DNA of 64,000 bases, taken from positions 2,542,001 through 2,606,000 of the forward strand of contig OZ007034.1 of NCBI GenBank assembly GCA_963931635.1. The letters are read 5' to 3'. Source of the DNA: Caccoplasma sp905210875 (lineage in GTDB: Bacteria > Bacteroidota > Bacteroidia > Bacteroidales > UBA11471). A program made the translations under genes and the position numbers. The notes below the pieces were generated by a model, which was not told the origin of the DNA, did not search any database, and saw nothing but the letters and a program-made list of their open reading frames with translations. Below are positions 17,712 to 26,926 of this stretch, piece after piece (the stretch's first letter is position 1; each line of letters starts with the position of its first letter).

Positions 17712-19559
17712 TTATTCTACTGTTACCGACTTTGCCAGATTACGTGGCTGGTCGACATTTCTTCCTTTGTATATAGCAATATAGTAGGCCAATAATTGCA
17801 ATGGAATAGCCGCAACAATCGGCGTGAGACATTCAGGCACTTTGGGTATTTCAAGAGTATAATCAGCCAATTCCGACATGGCCGTGTTTCCCTTGTTAAC
17901 GATGGCAATAACCAATCCCCCCCTCGACTTGACCTGTTGCACATTACCTACAATCTTATCGTACAATGAGTCATTAGGCGCAATAATAACCGTAGGCATC
18001 TCATTGTCGATAAGGGCAATAGGACCGTGCTTCATCTCTGCAGCCGGGTACCCCTCGGCATGGATGTATGAAATCTCTTTGAGTTTCAAAGCGCCTTCCA
18101 AAGCCGTTGGATAATTATAGCCTCGTCCCAGATACAAAAAATTGTGGGCATAAGTAAATACTCTTGACAACTCTTGCACCGACTTTGACAGTTTCAATAC
18201 CTCTCGTATTACGTCGGGCATTTGCATCAAGGTCGACGTTATCATCTGTACTCTCTCAGGAGATACCGTGTGACGAATCTGCCCTACACACAAGGCCAAC
18301 AATGTCAAAACGGTAACCTGGCCGGTAAAAGCCTTTGTTGAAGCTACCCCTATTTCGGGGCCCACATGAATATAGGTTCCCGAGTCGGTATTCCGAGGTA
18401 TAGAGGCCCCTACTACATTACAAATTCCATATACGAACGCACCTTTTTCTCTCGCCAGTTGAATGGCGGCCAGTGTATCTGCCGTCTCTCCCGACTGGGA
18501 AATCGCTATGACGATATCCTTGTCGGTAATATAGGGAAATCCATACCTGAATTCCGACGCATACTCCACCTCAACCGGCAACTGGCACATTTCCTGTATG
18601 AGTCGTTTCCCTATAAGGCCTGCATGCCACGAGGTGCCACATGCCACAATGATAATGCGATGAGCCTCCAAAAACTTGTCGCGATTCTCTATCACTCCCG
18701 AAAGCACAACCTGCTTACCGTCATCGGTAATTCGGCCGCGTATACAATCACGCAAAGTATCGGGCTGTTCAAAAATCTCTTTCAACATGAACGTTTCATA
18801 TCCGCCTTTTTCGAGCTGTTCGACACTCATCTTCAAAGTCTGAATATCTATCTTCGACGGTTTACTGCCAATGATAGACATGACTTGCAACGGCTTATCC
18901 CTGTAAATAACAGCGATCTCATCGTCATTAAGATAAATGACTTTATCGGTATACCCAACGATAGGAGTTGCATCAGAGGCTATGAAAGTTTCTCCATCAC
19001 CTATTCCAATAACCAACGGGCTGCTCTTGCGAGCGACGACCAAGGTATCGGGATTGTCTTTCTCTATCACAGCAATAGCATATGCACCCACAACTTGTTT
19101 GAGGGCTTCTCGCACGGCCGATACCAAATCGCAACCGTTCGTTGTCTTCACATATTCTATCAATTGTACCAATACCTCGGTATCGGTTTCACTGACAAAC
19201 GTGTATCCATGTCGAGAAAGAGCAGCTTTCAACACCGCATAATTCTCTATGGTACCATTATGCACCAAAGCCAAAGCTCCACTCTGGGAGACCTGTGGAT
19301 GTGCATTTCTGTCGTTAGGTTCGCCATGCGTAGCCCATCGGGTATGCGCAATACCTAATGAACCCCGCACATCTCTTCCCATACAACTGGCTTCTAGGTT
19401 GGAAACCTTTCCTTTGGCTTTGTACACACACATTTCACCGTCTTCACGTTCCAATGCAATGCCGGCACTGTCATATCCTCGATATTCCAAACATCGAAGC
19501 CCCTTAATTAAAATGTCATAAGCTCCACGTGGACCAATATATCCTACGATTCCGCACAT
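17712..19559 (-). CDS. glmS: Glutamine-fructose-6-phosphate aminotransferase GlmS
   Basis: Cytosolic enzyme making glucosamine-6-phosphate from fructose-6-phosphate and glutamine, the first step to UDP-GlcNAc. The N-terminal nucleophile cysteine is C2 in MCGIVGYIG. The class II amidotransferase domain covers about 1-230 (RWATHGEPNDRNAHP, HNGTIENY). Two SIS domains follow, with SQSGETADTLAA and GRGYNYPTALEGALKLKEISYIHAEGY, and the C-terminus is LAKSVTVE. The 615-residue length is normal. It sits after the small unknown gene at 19.6-20.0 kb and at the distal end of the capsule locus, with only 35 bases between, so it may be expressed with the capsule genes as well as on its own. No glmS ribozyme is expected or seen. 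Confidence 0.97.
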   Translation of the reverse strand: MCGIVGYIGPRGAYDILIKGLRCLEYRGYDSAGIALEREDGEMCVYKAKGKVSNLEASCMGRDVRGSLGIAHTRWATHGEPNDRNAHPQVSQSGALALVHNGTIENYAVLKAALSRHGYTFVSETDTEVLVQLIEYVKTTNGCDLVSAVREALKQVVGAYAIAVIEKDNPDTLVVARKSSPLVIGIGDGETFIASDATPIVGYTDKVIYLNDDEIAVIYRDKPLQVMSIIGSKPSKIDIQTLKMSVEQLEKGGYETFMLKEIFEQPDTLRDCIRGRITDDGKQVVLSGVIENRDKFLEAHRIIIVACGTSWHAGLIGKRLIQEMCQLPVEVEYASEFRYGFPYITDKDIVIAISQSGETADTLAAIQLAREKGAFVYGICNVVGASIPRNTDSGTYIHVGPEIGVASTKAFTGQVTVLTLLALCVGQIRHTVSPERVQMITSTLMQMPDVIREVLKLSKSVQELSRVFTYAHNFLYLGRGYNYPTALEGALKLKEISYIHAEGYPAAEMKHGPIALIDNEMPTVIIAPNDSLYDKIVGNVQQVKSRGGLVIAIVNKGNTAMSELADYTLEIPKVPECLTPIVAAIPLQLLAYYIAIYKGRNVDQPRNLAKSVTVE

Positions 19560-19594
19560 AATTATTTAGGTTTGAATGTATTTCTTCGTTAGTT

Positions 19595-19993
19595 CTATAT
19601 ATTCTGTCTTCTCCTATCCTCATACAGGCCGAGTGAAAAAGCTGTAAAGAACGATTTATAATCGGCCGCATCTTCTTTGACGATAAATTTTCGATACAAC
19701 ATCGGCAACGATACGGTCTCAATATCTACTATTATGACCGAAAACGGAGCAATATCCAATCGTAAGCCCATAGGTTCACAGGGTGTTGCCTGCCACATAA
19801 AATAGGCCGACTTGTCAAATGCCAACCACATATTGCCTATTCGATACAAATGTATCATATTGCGGTTCATCTGTTCGCGCCACACAATATCTTCAAGGCG
19901 CACTGCCAGCAACTGGGCAAAACCGTTCTTACTCTTCCGTAGATTATCACTATACCCGACAAGTTTTCTCTGCTTCTCTACAATCGTCTCCAT
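19595..19993 (-). CDS. Unknown small protein
   Basis: The ATG at 19993 (METIVEKQRKLVGYSDNLRK) is preferred over a GTG one codon upstream; 132 residues. There is no signal peptide or membrane span. The N-terminal third is helical and basic, and the rest mixes strands and helices (YRIGNMWLAFDKSAYFMWQ, IIVDIETVSLPMLYRKF). I do not recognise a family. It lies between the last capsule glycosyltransferase and glmS, with small gaps on both sides. The frame is free of stops and starts close to the upstream gene, which supports a real cytosolic protein of unknown role. Confidence 0.6.
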   Translation of the reverse strand: METIVEKQRKLVGYSDNLRKSKNGFAQLLAVRLEDIVWREQMNRNMIHLYRIGNMWLAFDKSAYFMWQATPCEPMGLRLDIAPFSVIIVDIETVSLPMLYRKFIVKEDAADYKSFFTAFSLGLYEDRRRQNI

Positions 19994-20017
19994 CACCAGT
20001 CAATATACTACAAAACG

Positions 20018-20800
20018 TTAGCGAGTCTTTACTCCGAACAGTTTCTGATAACCCAATTCCAACACCTTATAAGCATAGCGCAATCCTTCAAGCAACACAT
20101 TGGAATAAACGCCATTCTGTCGATATGCCCGAGAATGATCTTTAAAAATCTGCTTATGGCTGACCATCCCCGACGATGATGCTCCTCCGGTGCGCATGGT
20201 CACGAAATCCATGGGGATATACTTTATGCGAATACCGTTTACAAATATCAAACGCAGAAGATTCTCAAAATCGGCAGCCACCTTGAACGAGGTATCAAAC
20301 GCCCCCCATCGCATATAGATTTTCCGCCGGCAATAAAACGACGGATGAGCCGGCATGAAACCCAGCCTCATCTGCCATGGACGAAATCCTCGAGAGGAAT
20401 AATAACGTACGCAGGTGTGCAGGTCGGCATCATTGACATAATGAATGTCACCATAAACTGCATCGATAAGCGGATTTTCCAACTCTTTTACAATTCGTTC
20501 CAAGACATGGCTAGACGTGTAAAAATCGTCAGAGTTCAACATTCCGACCACATCGCCGGTAGCCATGGCAATTCCCTTGTTCATGGCATCATAAATTCCC
20601 CGGTCGGGCTCACTCACACAACGCAGCCGATCTCCAAAAGCCGGTCGATAATGCTCTACTATATCGAGCGTATCGTCGTGCGATGCCCCATCGATTATCA
20701 GATACTCGATATCCTTATACGTCTGGTTGAGAACACTCTCTATCGTATCCTTCAATGTCTTGCCACTATTATAAGTGGCGGTGATAATCGATATTTTCAT
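20018..20800 (-). CDS. Family 2 glycosyltransferase (capsule)
   Basis: GT-A type glycosyltransferase of 260 residues. MKISIITATYNSGKTLKDTIESVLNQ opens the nucleotide-binding fold. EYLIIDGASHDDT, DRGIYDAMNKGI and a DxD-like LNSDDF (near 92) form the donor and metal site, and AHPSFYCRRKIY follows. These marks are shared with WcaA/WcaE-like enzymes. The start overlaps the end of the upstream gene by 4 bases (ATGA), so translation is coupled. Donor sugar and linkage cannot be told. The likely role is adding a sugar to the capsule repeat unit on the inner face of the inner membrane. Confidence 0.88.
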   Translation of the reverse strand: MKISIITATYNSGKTLKDTIESVLNQTYKDIEYLIIDGASHDDTLDIVEHYRPAFGDRLRCVSEPDRGIYDAMNKGIAMATGDVVGMLNSDDFYTSSHVLERIVKELENPLIDAVYGDIHYVNDADLHTCVRYYSSRGFRPWQMRLGFMPAHPSFYCRRKIYMRWGAFDTSFKVAADFENLLRLIFVNGIRIKYIPMDFVTMRTGGASSSGMVSHKQIFKDHSRAYRQNGVYSNVLLEGLRYAYKVLELGYQKLFGVKTR

Positions 20801-21711
20801 GCCATTTCCGATAAATCGATGCCATACCGTTCTTTCAGATACGACCGGATTTTCTCCTTGTCGTTGCCACAGGCCTTTTTTATTTCAAAAATCTTGGCAT
20901 CGACAAGGGTGCGATACCACCAACCTTGAAGAAAAGTCCATATAAATCCGATCTTGCCATCCAAACAAGCCCCTTTAAAAAAGTAGCGATAACAAAAGTA
21001 GGCAAACGAACGCCAGAACAACGGCTGCCGGGCATACTTGTGTTTTTTCATGCGCTTCGACAGTGCCTGACTACTAATGCCTTTATGCTCATCTGTTTCG
21101 GCCGCACCCGTCAGATTGAATTCTATATCCAGTAAATCGACTGCTTCGCGAATGGCATAATTCACATGCTTGTGACAGAACCATGACAAGTCGTTCAAAT
21201 TATGATCACAAAAGTCATGCTCAAACTCCACGGCACGCCCCTCGGTCAACAGGATATGCTCGTCCATCAACCGTTGTTCACACAAGCCCTTTCCATATTT
21301 GAAGGCACGCAGCAACTTCACCGGATAGATGCCTCTTTTCATCCACTCGCCCATAAAGATATGACGGCGATTGAATATCACACCACTCACATCTTCGGGC
21401 AAAGAGGGTAACTTGTCTTGCAATTCCTGCACCAACTCAGGTAAAAGATACTCATCGGCATCCAATCGAAGTACCCATTGGGTAGAAATAGGAAGATTGT
21501 CCAGAGCCCAATTAAATTGTGCAGCTTGGTTACCTGGCCATTTATGTTCTACAACCTCCGCCCCTAAGTCTGTAGCAATTTCAACTGTTTTATCTGTCGA
21601 GAAACAATCTACGACAAACACCTTCGAAGCAAAACGATTAACATTCTCCAGACATCGCCGAATATGTATCTCCTCGTTGTAAGTGAGGATAATCACCGAG
21701 ATATCAAGCAT
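20797..21711 (-). CDS. Family 2 glycosyltransferase, WaaE/KdtX-like
   Basis: A 304-residue GT-A enzyme: ISVIILTYNEEIHIRRCL at the N-terminus, VVDCFSTDKTVEIA, QFNWALDNLP and the metal-binding LRLDADEYL (near 82). The pattern after the DAD motif (MGEWMKRGIYPVKLLR, CEQRLMDEH) resembles the WaaE/KdtX beta-1,4-glucosyltransferase-like group. The C-terminal third has one hydrophobic, aromatic patch (FWRSFAYFCYRYFF) that may sit on the membrane. It follows the WcaF-like acetyltransferase by 57 bases and overlaps the next glycosyltransferase. Donor and acceptor are unknown. Confidence 0.86.
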   Translation of the reverse strand: MLDISVIILTYNEEIHIRRCLENVNRFASKVFVVDCFSTDKTVEIATDLGAEVVEHKWPGNQAAQFNWALDNLPISTQWVLRLDADEYLLPELVQELQDKLPSLPEDVSGVIFNRRHIFMGEWMKRGIYPVKLLRAFKYGKGLCEQRLMDEHILLTEGRAVEFEHDFCDHNLNDLSWFCHKHVNYAIREAVDLLDIEFNLTGAAETDEHKGISSQALSKRMKKHKYARQPLFWRSFAYFCYRYFFKGACLDGKIGFIWTFLQGWWYRTLVDAKIFEIKKACGNDKEKIRSYLKERYGIDLSEMA

Positions 21712-21768
21712 AAGTGTAGAATATCATTAAACAAGAAAACAAGATAATTTTTATAATAGGCCAAGAAA

Positions 21769-22326
21769 TTATTCTTTAATAACACGTTTTTTGATAAACT
21801 TGGCCGGATTTCCACCAACAACCGTCCACGGCTCCACATCTTTAAACACAGCCGCCCGGGCACCCACAACAGCTCCTTCGCCTACAGTAACCCCCATGCC
21901 AATAAATGCATCGGCCGCCACCCAAGCTTGATCCTCAATCACTATAGGAGCCGTAATTAAATGATTCAATGGGTCACTAATATCGTGTGATGCCGTACAG
22001 AGATATGCCCCTTGCGACACCGTTGTGTTTGCACCAATTTTTACCAAAGCCACATTGTAACAATCTACACTAGATGCCAAACACGAATAACTAGCCATCA
22101 CAAGATTGGCCGGATAATATATCTTAGCCGTAGAATATACAATAGCCGTTGCATCTATTTGAGCGCCAAACAAGCGCAACAGAAATCGTTTCCAGCCACT
22201 TCCTACAGAACGAGGCAACCACCGCGCTCCTAATATCCATACCACGCTCCACAACACTCTTATCAGTTGATGTTTCCGACTTAAAGCATTATGGTACTGC
22301 GACAAATCAATCTTCATTTCACTCAT
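21769..22326 (-). CDS. WcaF-like hexapeptide-repeat acetyltransferase
   Basis: The open frame goes to 22353, but the ATG at 22326 overlaps the upstream stop (ATGAGTGA), and a second ATG at 22317 begins with MKIDLSQ, the usual start for this family; either gives about 183-186 residues. A left-handed beta-helix is built from hexapeptide repeats (IGANTTVSQGAYL, IVIEDQAWVAADAFIGMGVTVGEGAVVGARA) with the catalytic-type histidine in CTASHDI and the cofactor-contacting NPAKFIKKR tail. It probably O-acetylates a sugar of the capsule repeat with acetyl-CoA in the cytosol. Confidence 0.85.
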   Translation of the reverse strand: MSEMKIDLSQYHNALSRKHQLIRVLWSVVWILGARWLPRSVGSGWKRFLLRLFGAQIDATAIVYSTAKIYYPANLVMASYSCLASSVDCYNVALVKIGANTTVSQGAYLCTASHDISDPLNHLITAPIVIEDQAWVAADAFIGMGVTVGEGAVVGARAAVFKDVEPWTVVGGNPAKFIKKRVIKE

Positions 22327-23452
22327 AGACAAACTCCGGTTTCTCACCGCCATTCAGAATCCACGCATAAAGACGCTTCATCTTCAAGCCTAAGACCTCC
22401 ACAGAATAGTTCTCTCGCATAAGTCGCTTGCCATTCACCCCCATTGCCAACCGATCTTCTGTCGAAGTGTGAATAGCCTGATATATAGCTTGATTAATCG
22501 ATGATTGGCTGTTGTCTATCCACCAGCCACAATGATATTTCTCCAACACTTGCCAAGGTGTACCTTTTGATGCAATAACAGGGACACCACGTACCAATGC
22601 TTCTGTTACAATATTCCCAAAGTTCTCAAAGTCACTGGGTACAGCCAAATAACTCAATGACATAATCGCATCATCTTTTTCTTTTCCGGTGAGAAATCCG
22701 GTAAAACGGACATTTCCAAGACCCAGTCGCTCCACCTCCTTACGGAGGAAGGCTTCGTATTGTATGTCATCAGCCCCGATAATCAGTAATTCGGCATCAC
22801 GCAACTCATTGCGCAATGCATCAAAAGCATAAATCAATCGCTCAATGCGTTTACGAGGGTGTACACGGCCCAAATAGCCAATGCGCAGACGATTGTTTTT
22901 CGGGACAGGTCGTTCAATAATACCCGCAGTCTCTATGGGATTGGGCAATATGGCAACAGGATTGGTAAAACCCAAATCTCTATAATATTTCATTTCTTCC
23001 TTGCACGTAGCCTGTATGCAGGCGGCTCGCTGCAAATCTTTACGTTGATAGATTGCCAACGATAATTTTTTCACCAGCGGCGAGTGTGCAAGTGCCTGTG
23101 GATAAAGCATTCCTCGGAGTGTCATCACATACGGACGATCGTTCCGACGCGAGTATGTAGCGACACTATGCCCCAACCATTGCCACAATCCCTGTACATG
23201 ATAAAGGTCATATTGTGGAAGATGTTTTAACAGATCAAGCACCCCAGGCATATAACCCAATCGGGCATTGGTAATAGGGGCGGTATAATAGATGTTCACA
23301 TCATTGGCTATCAACTTACCGTCAACATCTAAGGGAGGCATAATGATTTCGGCATCGACTCCATTCTCTTTCAGTCCCTTAATAGTGAGATATGTACTGA
23401 GTGCCGGCCCCCCCGACTTCACGTTGAGAGACCCTGAATGAATAATTTTCAT
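22319..23452 (-). CDS. Family 4 glycosyltransferase (capsule)
   Basis: A 377-residue GT-B enzyme. The N-terminal Rossmann domain opens with MKIIHSGSLNVKSGGPALS and includes YHVQGLWQWLGH. The C-terminal donor domain has RIGYLGRVHPRKRIERLIYAF and the E-x7-E type motif PSDFENFGNIVTEALVRGVPVIASKGTPW that holds the nucleotide sugar. The base composition returns toward that of flanking genes after the very AT-rich acyltransferase upstream. A C7 run at 23408-23414 lies in frame and does not break the gene. Donor unknown. Confidence 0.9.
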   Translation of the reverse strand: MKIIHSGSLNVKSGGPALSTYLTIKGLKENGVDAEIIMPPLDVDGKLIANDVNIYYTAPITNARLGYMPGVLDLLKHLPQYDLYHVQGLWQWLGHSVATYSRRNDRPYVMTLRGMLYPQALAHSPLVKKLSLAIYQRKDLQRAACIQATCKEEMKYYRDLGFTNPVAILPNPIETAGIIERPVPKNNRLRIGYLGRVHPRKRIERLIYAFDALRNELRDAELLIIGADDIQYEAFLRKEVERLGLGNVRFTGFLTGKEKDDAIMSLSYLAVPSDFENFGNIVTEALVRGVPVIASKGTPWQVLEKYHCGWWIDNSQSSINQAIYQAIHTSTEDRLAMGVNGKRLMRENYSVEVLGLKMKRLYAWILNGGEKPEFVYE

Positions 23453-23465
23453 ATAGGAAAAATTC

Positions 23466-24465
23466 TTAATGAATACGTCTTGGTTCTCCTAAAAATAACA
23501 TACTTGTGACCTGTTTTACTCTCAAATAGTGAATAACAATATTAATAGCAAGAACTAATATAGAAGACACAATAAGCATTGCGACTACGATTATCCACCC
23601 GTTGTAATGTAACTTAAGAGTAATATATTCTCTGAAAATGGAAAATAAAGTATAATGTATTACATATATGCCTAAACTATTTTGAGATAGTTTATTTAAT
23701 AAATTGTCATATTTAATCTTACCTATCTTTTCAAATAATAGAATAAGCCATATAGAAATTAGGCTTCCAAATAAAATACGTGAAAAGTAAGCAACCCATT
23801 TTGTGGCATCAAGATCTACCAAAGATGGATTCTGTGTACAATAAATATAGAAGTCTCTATTCCAAAAAAATAAATATGCTATAAATATAATGCACCCCAA
23901 TGTGATGATAACATTCCATTTTAATCTTATACTTACAATATCTATTCTCTCAAGAATTAAGCCAATTCCAAAAAATGGAATAAAGAATTTAACAAATTCG
24001 TTGCCAGGTATCAATAATGAGGCCAATGATAATAAAATTGTAGCTACCACATAATTTCTAATTCCAATACGATAAATAATTGCATATATAACAGAACAGA
24101 CAAATAAAGAAGATAAAAACCAACAAAAAGTTGGTAGTTTAATTATATCTATGAAATCTGGAATAGTGTTGGTTATTATCATTGATATGATTAGAGCTGT
24201 CCCCCCCATACTAAATTGGGTATAATCAATCTCTTAAATTGTTTTATGATTAAGGGGAAGATTGCATTATCTATTTTTTTGAGAAAAGATATCCACTTAT
24301 AATAATGAACAATGGCATATGAAATGAATATACAATACTATAAAATGTATTATTAAACGTATTGCCTGTTATATACTGGATACAATGGCACCAAACAACT
24401 AAAAATATAGCTATGCCTTTTAAATAATCAAAAACAATAATTCTTTTCTTTAACTCCATAATCAT
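23466..24465 (-). pseudogene. Acyltransferase-3 (OafA-like), split by two frame breaks
   Basis: The pieces of one membrane acyltransferase lie in three frames. Residues 1-64 (24465-24271) carry the family start FDYLKGIAIFLVVWCHCIQY and FHMPLFIIISGYLFSKK, then stop. A middle piece follows in another frame, reading KIDNAIFPLIIKQFKRLIIP then NLVW, and the rest (24209-23466; GGTALIISM, FCWFLSSLFVCS, QNSLGIYVIHY) is in a third. Both breaks fall at homopolymers: seven T/A at 24274-24280 and seven C/G at 24201-24207; one extra base in each restores one frame of about 330 residues, the family norm. Such proteins acylate surface sugars at the inner membrane. Real loss, phase variation and sequencing error are all possible. 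The locus is strikingly AT-rich. Confidence 0.8.
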
Positions 24466-25805
24466 ATCTTTGATAAAGCGATATCACTGACAATAAATTT
24501 TCGTTTGCCAGCAAAGTCTTCAAGAGAATCCGTTATTTCAATTTTGATATCAACCATATTCTTAACAAGAACGCGAAACTCTTCTGCGACTTTATTTATA
24601 ACAAGTATATGTTCTTGCATATTGCTCTTGGGAACACATCTAAATTCTATCTCATAATTCATTTTTTGATATATCTGATAACAAGATATATGTTCGGAAT
24701 AGTTATCACATATAGTTGTAAGATATGAACCATCTATTACATCTCCGTTAGGTAAATAGAGCATATCACTTGTACGACCTTGAACAAAAGCTATTTTCTG
24801 AAAACCATCATAAGATTCTTCACATTCTTGTATTAATGAACTTCTATCTCCCAGTCGGTATTTAATCAAGGGAAATTCCACCGTATTAAGATCTGTAATA
24901 CACACATCTCCTAATGCTCCTTTTGGAGCCATCAAATCTCCATTCAGAATATCCACCCAAACATAATCATTATTGACCGTCAAACAATTCTCCCCAGGCT
25001 TTTGGACCGCAATATTACCCATCTCGCAACACCCATACTGATCCATTACAGGACAATTAAACGCTTTTTCCAATTTCTGCCGTACAATCTTTGTCAAAGG
25101 AGAACTTGTTGACCATACCAACTTTACTGATGAAATTTTTATGGTATTTTTTAAAATATAATCAGCTATATACTCCAATGAACCGCAATATCCAACCACC
25201 CATTGTATTTTTTTTGTCCGAATTTCCCCAATAAAACGATTTAATTCGTTGTCAGATATTCTTGTTGCACTTAAATATGCTCTTCGAGTAGGCCACCACA
25301 AAGCCTGATTTATCAACTTGTCTTTCAAAGAGACTGGGACACGCCTATGCACAATAGCTTCATTCATCCAAGGCGCTACACCATACCAATACAATGCTCT
25401 CCATGCTAATACCTCATAATGAACATTTTTTGACTTATAAACGACAAGAGGAGCTCCTGTAGACCCACCAGTTTTTGAGGGAGAAAGGCGACTTCTATCC
25501 GCTTTTACGGAAATCATATCCATACAATGCTCTCTAATCATCCATTTTTCTAGGACAGGGACTTTCGCCCAATCTCGTTCCGTTTTTAGCATTGAAGGAT
25601 TAAATCCCCTATTGTCATAAAATTTCTTATAAAAAGGAGAATGCATATAAGCATCCTCTACAAGTTGCCTGCGTTTATCAAAGTCTTGTTTTTGGCGTTC
25701 AATAACCGATATTTCACAATAAGACATCGCTTGTTTAAAAACTTTTTGTGCTTGCGGACGACAAAAACGGTTTTTCATCCAAAAGCAATATTCTGCAAAT
25801 CTCAT
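24462..25805 (-). CDS. CapK-like adenylate-forming enzyme (phenylacetate-CoA ligase family)
   Basis: The ATG at 25805 (MRFAEYCFW) is chosen over an upstream TTG. The roughly 447 residues resemble the AMP-binding, phenylacetate-CoA ligase-like CapK group found in capsule loci. The P-loop-like SKTGGSTGAPLVVY, DQYGCCEMGNIA in the A5 position, and VFIxDLN/LIKYRLGDRS-like segments near 310-325 mark the adenylate fold. These proteins are thought to activate or transfer an acid in polysaccharide assembly, but the reaction is not established. It ends 4 bases inside the next gene's start, next to the acyltransferase-3, which suggests that the two could act on the same decoration. Confidence 0.82.
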   Translation of the reverse strand: MRFAEYCFWMKNRFCRPQAQKVFKQAMSYCEISVIERQKQDFDKRRQLVEDAYMHSPFYKKFYDNRGFNPSMLKTERDWAKVPVLEKWMIREHCMDMISVKADRSRLSPSKTGGSTGAPLVVYKSKNVHYEVLAWRALYWYGVAPWMNEAIVHRRVPVSLKDKLINQALWWPTRRAYLSATRISDNELNRFIGEIRTKKIQWVVGYCGSLEYIADYILKNTIKISSVKLVWSTSSPLTKIVRQKLEKAFNCPVMDQYGCCEMGNIAVQKPGENCLTVNNDYVWVDILNGDLMAPKGALGDVCITDLNTVEFPLIKYRLGDRSSLIQECEESYDGFQKIAFVQGRTSDMLYLPNGDVIDGSYLTTICDNYSEHISCYQIYQKMNYEIEFRCVPKSNMQEHILVINKVAEEFRVLVKNMVDIKIEITDSLEDFAGKRKFIVSDIALSKI

Positions 25806-25810
25806 CGTTA

Positions 25811-26926
25811 TTACCAACCTTTATAATTATTTCTAATAATTTTTACTATCTCTGCTGCTTTAACCTCCGGTTTTATAAACTGGCATGCATTGTACGCAGC
25901 TTCTGCTACCTTACAATATAAGTCCTTTTTTAATATCAGGTTTTCTAGTATAGTTGCAAGACCCTTATAATCATTTCTTCCAAATATCATACCACAGCCA
26001 TAATCTTCAACCATCTTGGCTCCACCCATACCTCTATTTACAACCAATGGCGCACCACACTGAAGGACATCGTTCAAACGCATTCCCCACGGTTCATAGT
26101 TACCGGTACCTACATATACCGAACAAGTTTCATATAAATTTATCAACGTCTTCATTTCTACAAATCCATGAAACTTGACATTATCGAGGTGATTATGCTT
26201 TACATATTTCTTCATTTCATTTAACAATGGCCCCTCTTGTGTTATATCGCATTTTGGAGAGAGACCTTTTTGCCTCAGTACATTCAATGCCTTCAACAAT
26301 AACATTGGTGAACGATGCCATTGGTGTATTCCGCTTAAGAGAATACTAAAGTTTTTCCAACTCTGTTCATCCCGTTTCACCAATCTTGTATTTTCAATCC
26401 TGGGAGAATAATATCCACATGGTATAATTTTCGTTTTGGGCCAACCTATTTTTTCCAACGGCTCGAAATCATCGCCCGAAAAATTAATTATAAAATCTGA
26501 AGCAGCAATCTGATTCTTTATTATGGATGGAAGAAAACACCTAATGTAGATATTTTTCAATATTCGTTTGTACCCTGTGGGCATCATATTACAGGGCGCT
26601 TCTGAAGCTATTCCTATCCTACATCCCATATTTTTTGCTTCAATCATGAGGATTTGAAAAATCTTCACCGATTGATATGCGCCAAATATATGATGTGCCT
26701 CTCTGTGTTCATTCAGAATATTTCTAGCCTTATCATAGTCGTCACCTATGAACGTGATGTCCATATCAGAAAACTCATTCTCCGTAAAACCGACCTTTGT
26801 ACGTAATTTTGCATTCTCTTTCCACACACACACTTTCAATGGTACACCAAACGCTCTCCCCACTCCCCTGTAAAAGGCAAGGGTAGAACGACAATATGAA
26901 TGTGCCCAAACAACAAGTTCTTTCAT
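25811..26926 (-). CDS. Family 4-type glycosyltransferase (capsule)
   Basis: A 371-residue GT-B protein. The N-terminal half has few family marks (VWAHSYCRSTLAFYRGVGRA, IGIASEAP). The C-terminal half fits GT4: FSILLSGIHQWHRSPMLLLKAL, CDITQEGPLLNEM, VKFHGFVEMKTLINLYE, then the donor-binding GTGNYEPWGMRLNDVLQCGAPLVVNRGMGG. The start overlaps the previous stop (ATGA at 26923-26926), showing translational coupling in the capsule operon. Donor sugar unknown. Confidence 0.82.
   Translation of the reverse strand: MKELVVWAHSYCRSTLAFYRGVGRAFGVPLKVCVWKENAKLRTKVGFTENEFSDMDITFIGDDYDKARNILNEHREAHHIFGAYQSVKIFQILMIEAKNMGCRIGIASEAPCNMMPTGYKRILKNIYIRCFLPSIIKNQIAASDFIINFSGDDFEPLEKIGWPKTKIIPCGYYSPRIENTRLVKRDEQSWKNFSILLSGIHQWHRSPMLLLKALNVLRQKGLSPKCDITQEGPLLNEMKKYVKHNHLDNVKFHGFVEMKTLINLYETCSVYVGTGNYEPWGMRLNDVLQCGAPLVVNRGMGGAKMVEDYGCGMIFGRNDYKGLATILENLILKKDLYCKVAEAAYNACQFIKPEVKAAEIVKIIRNNYKGW

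Noticed and set aside
17917..17923. C7 tract in glmS (also at 23408 and 52855) as phase-variable sites
   Set aside because: All three lie in frame in intact genes, so there is no sign of switching.
18366..19358. 330-codon open frame on the plus strand opposite glmS
   Set aside because: A shadow of a conserved gene; composition is not protein-like and there is no start signal.
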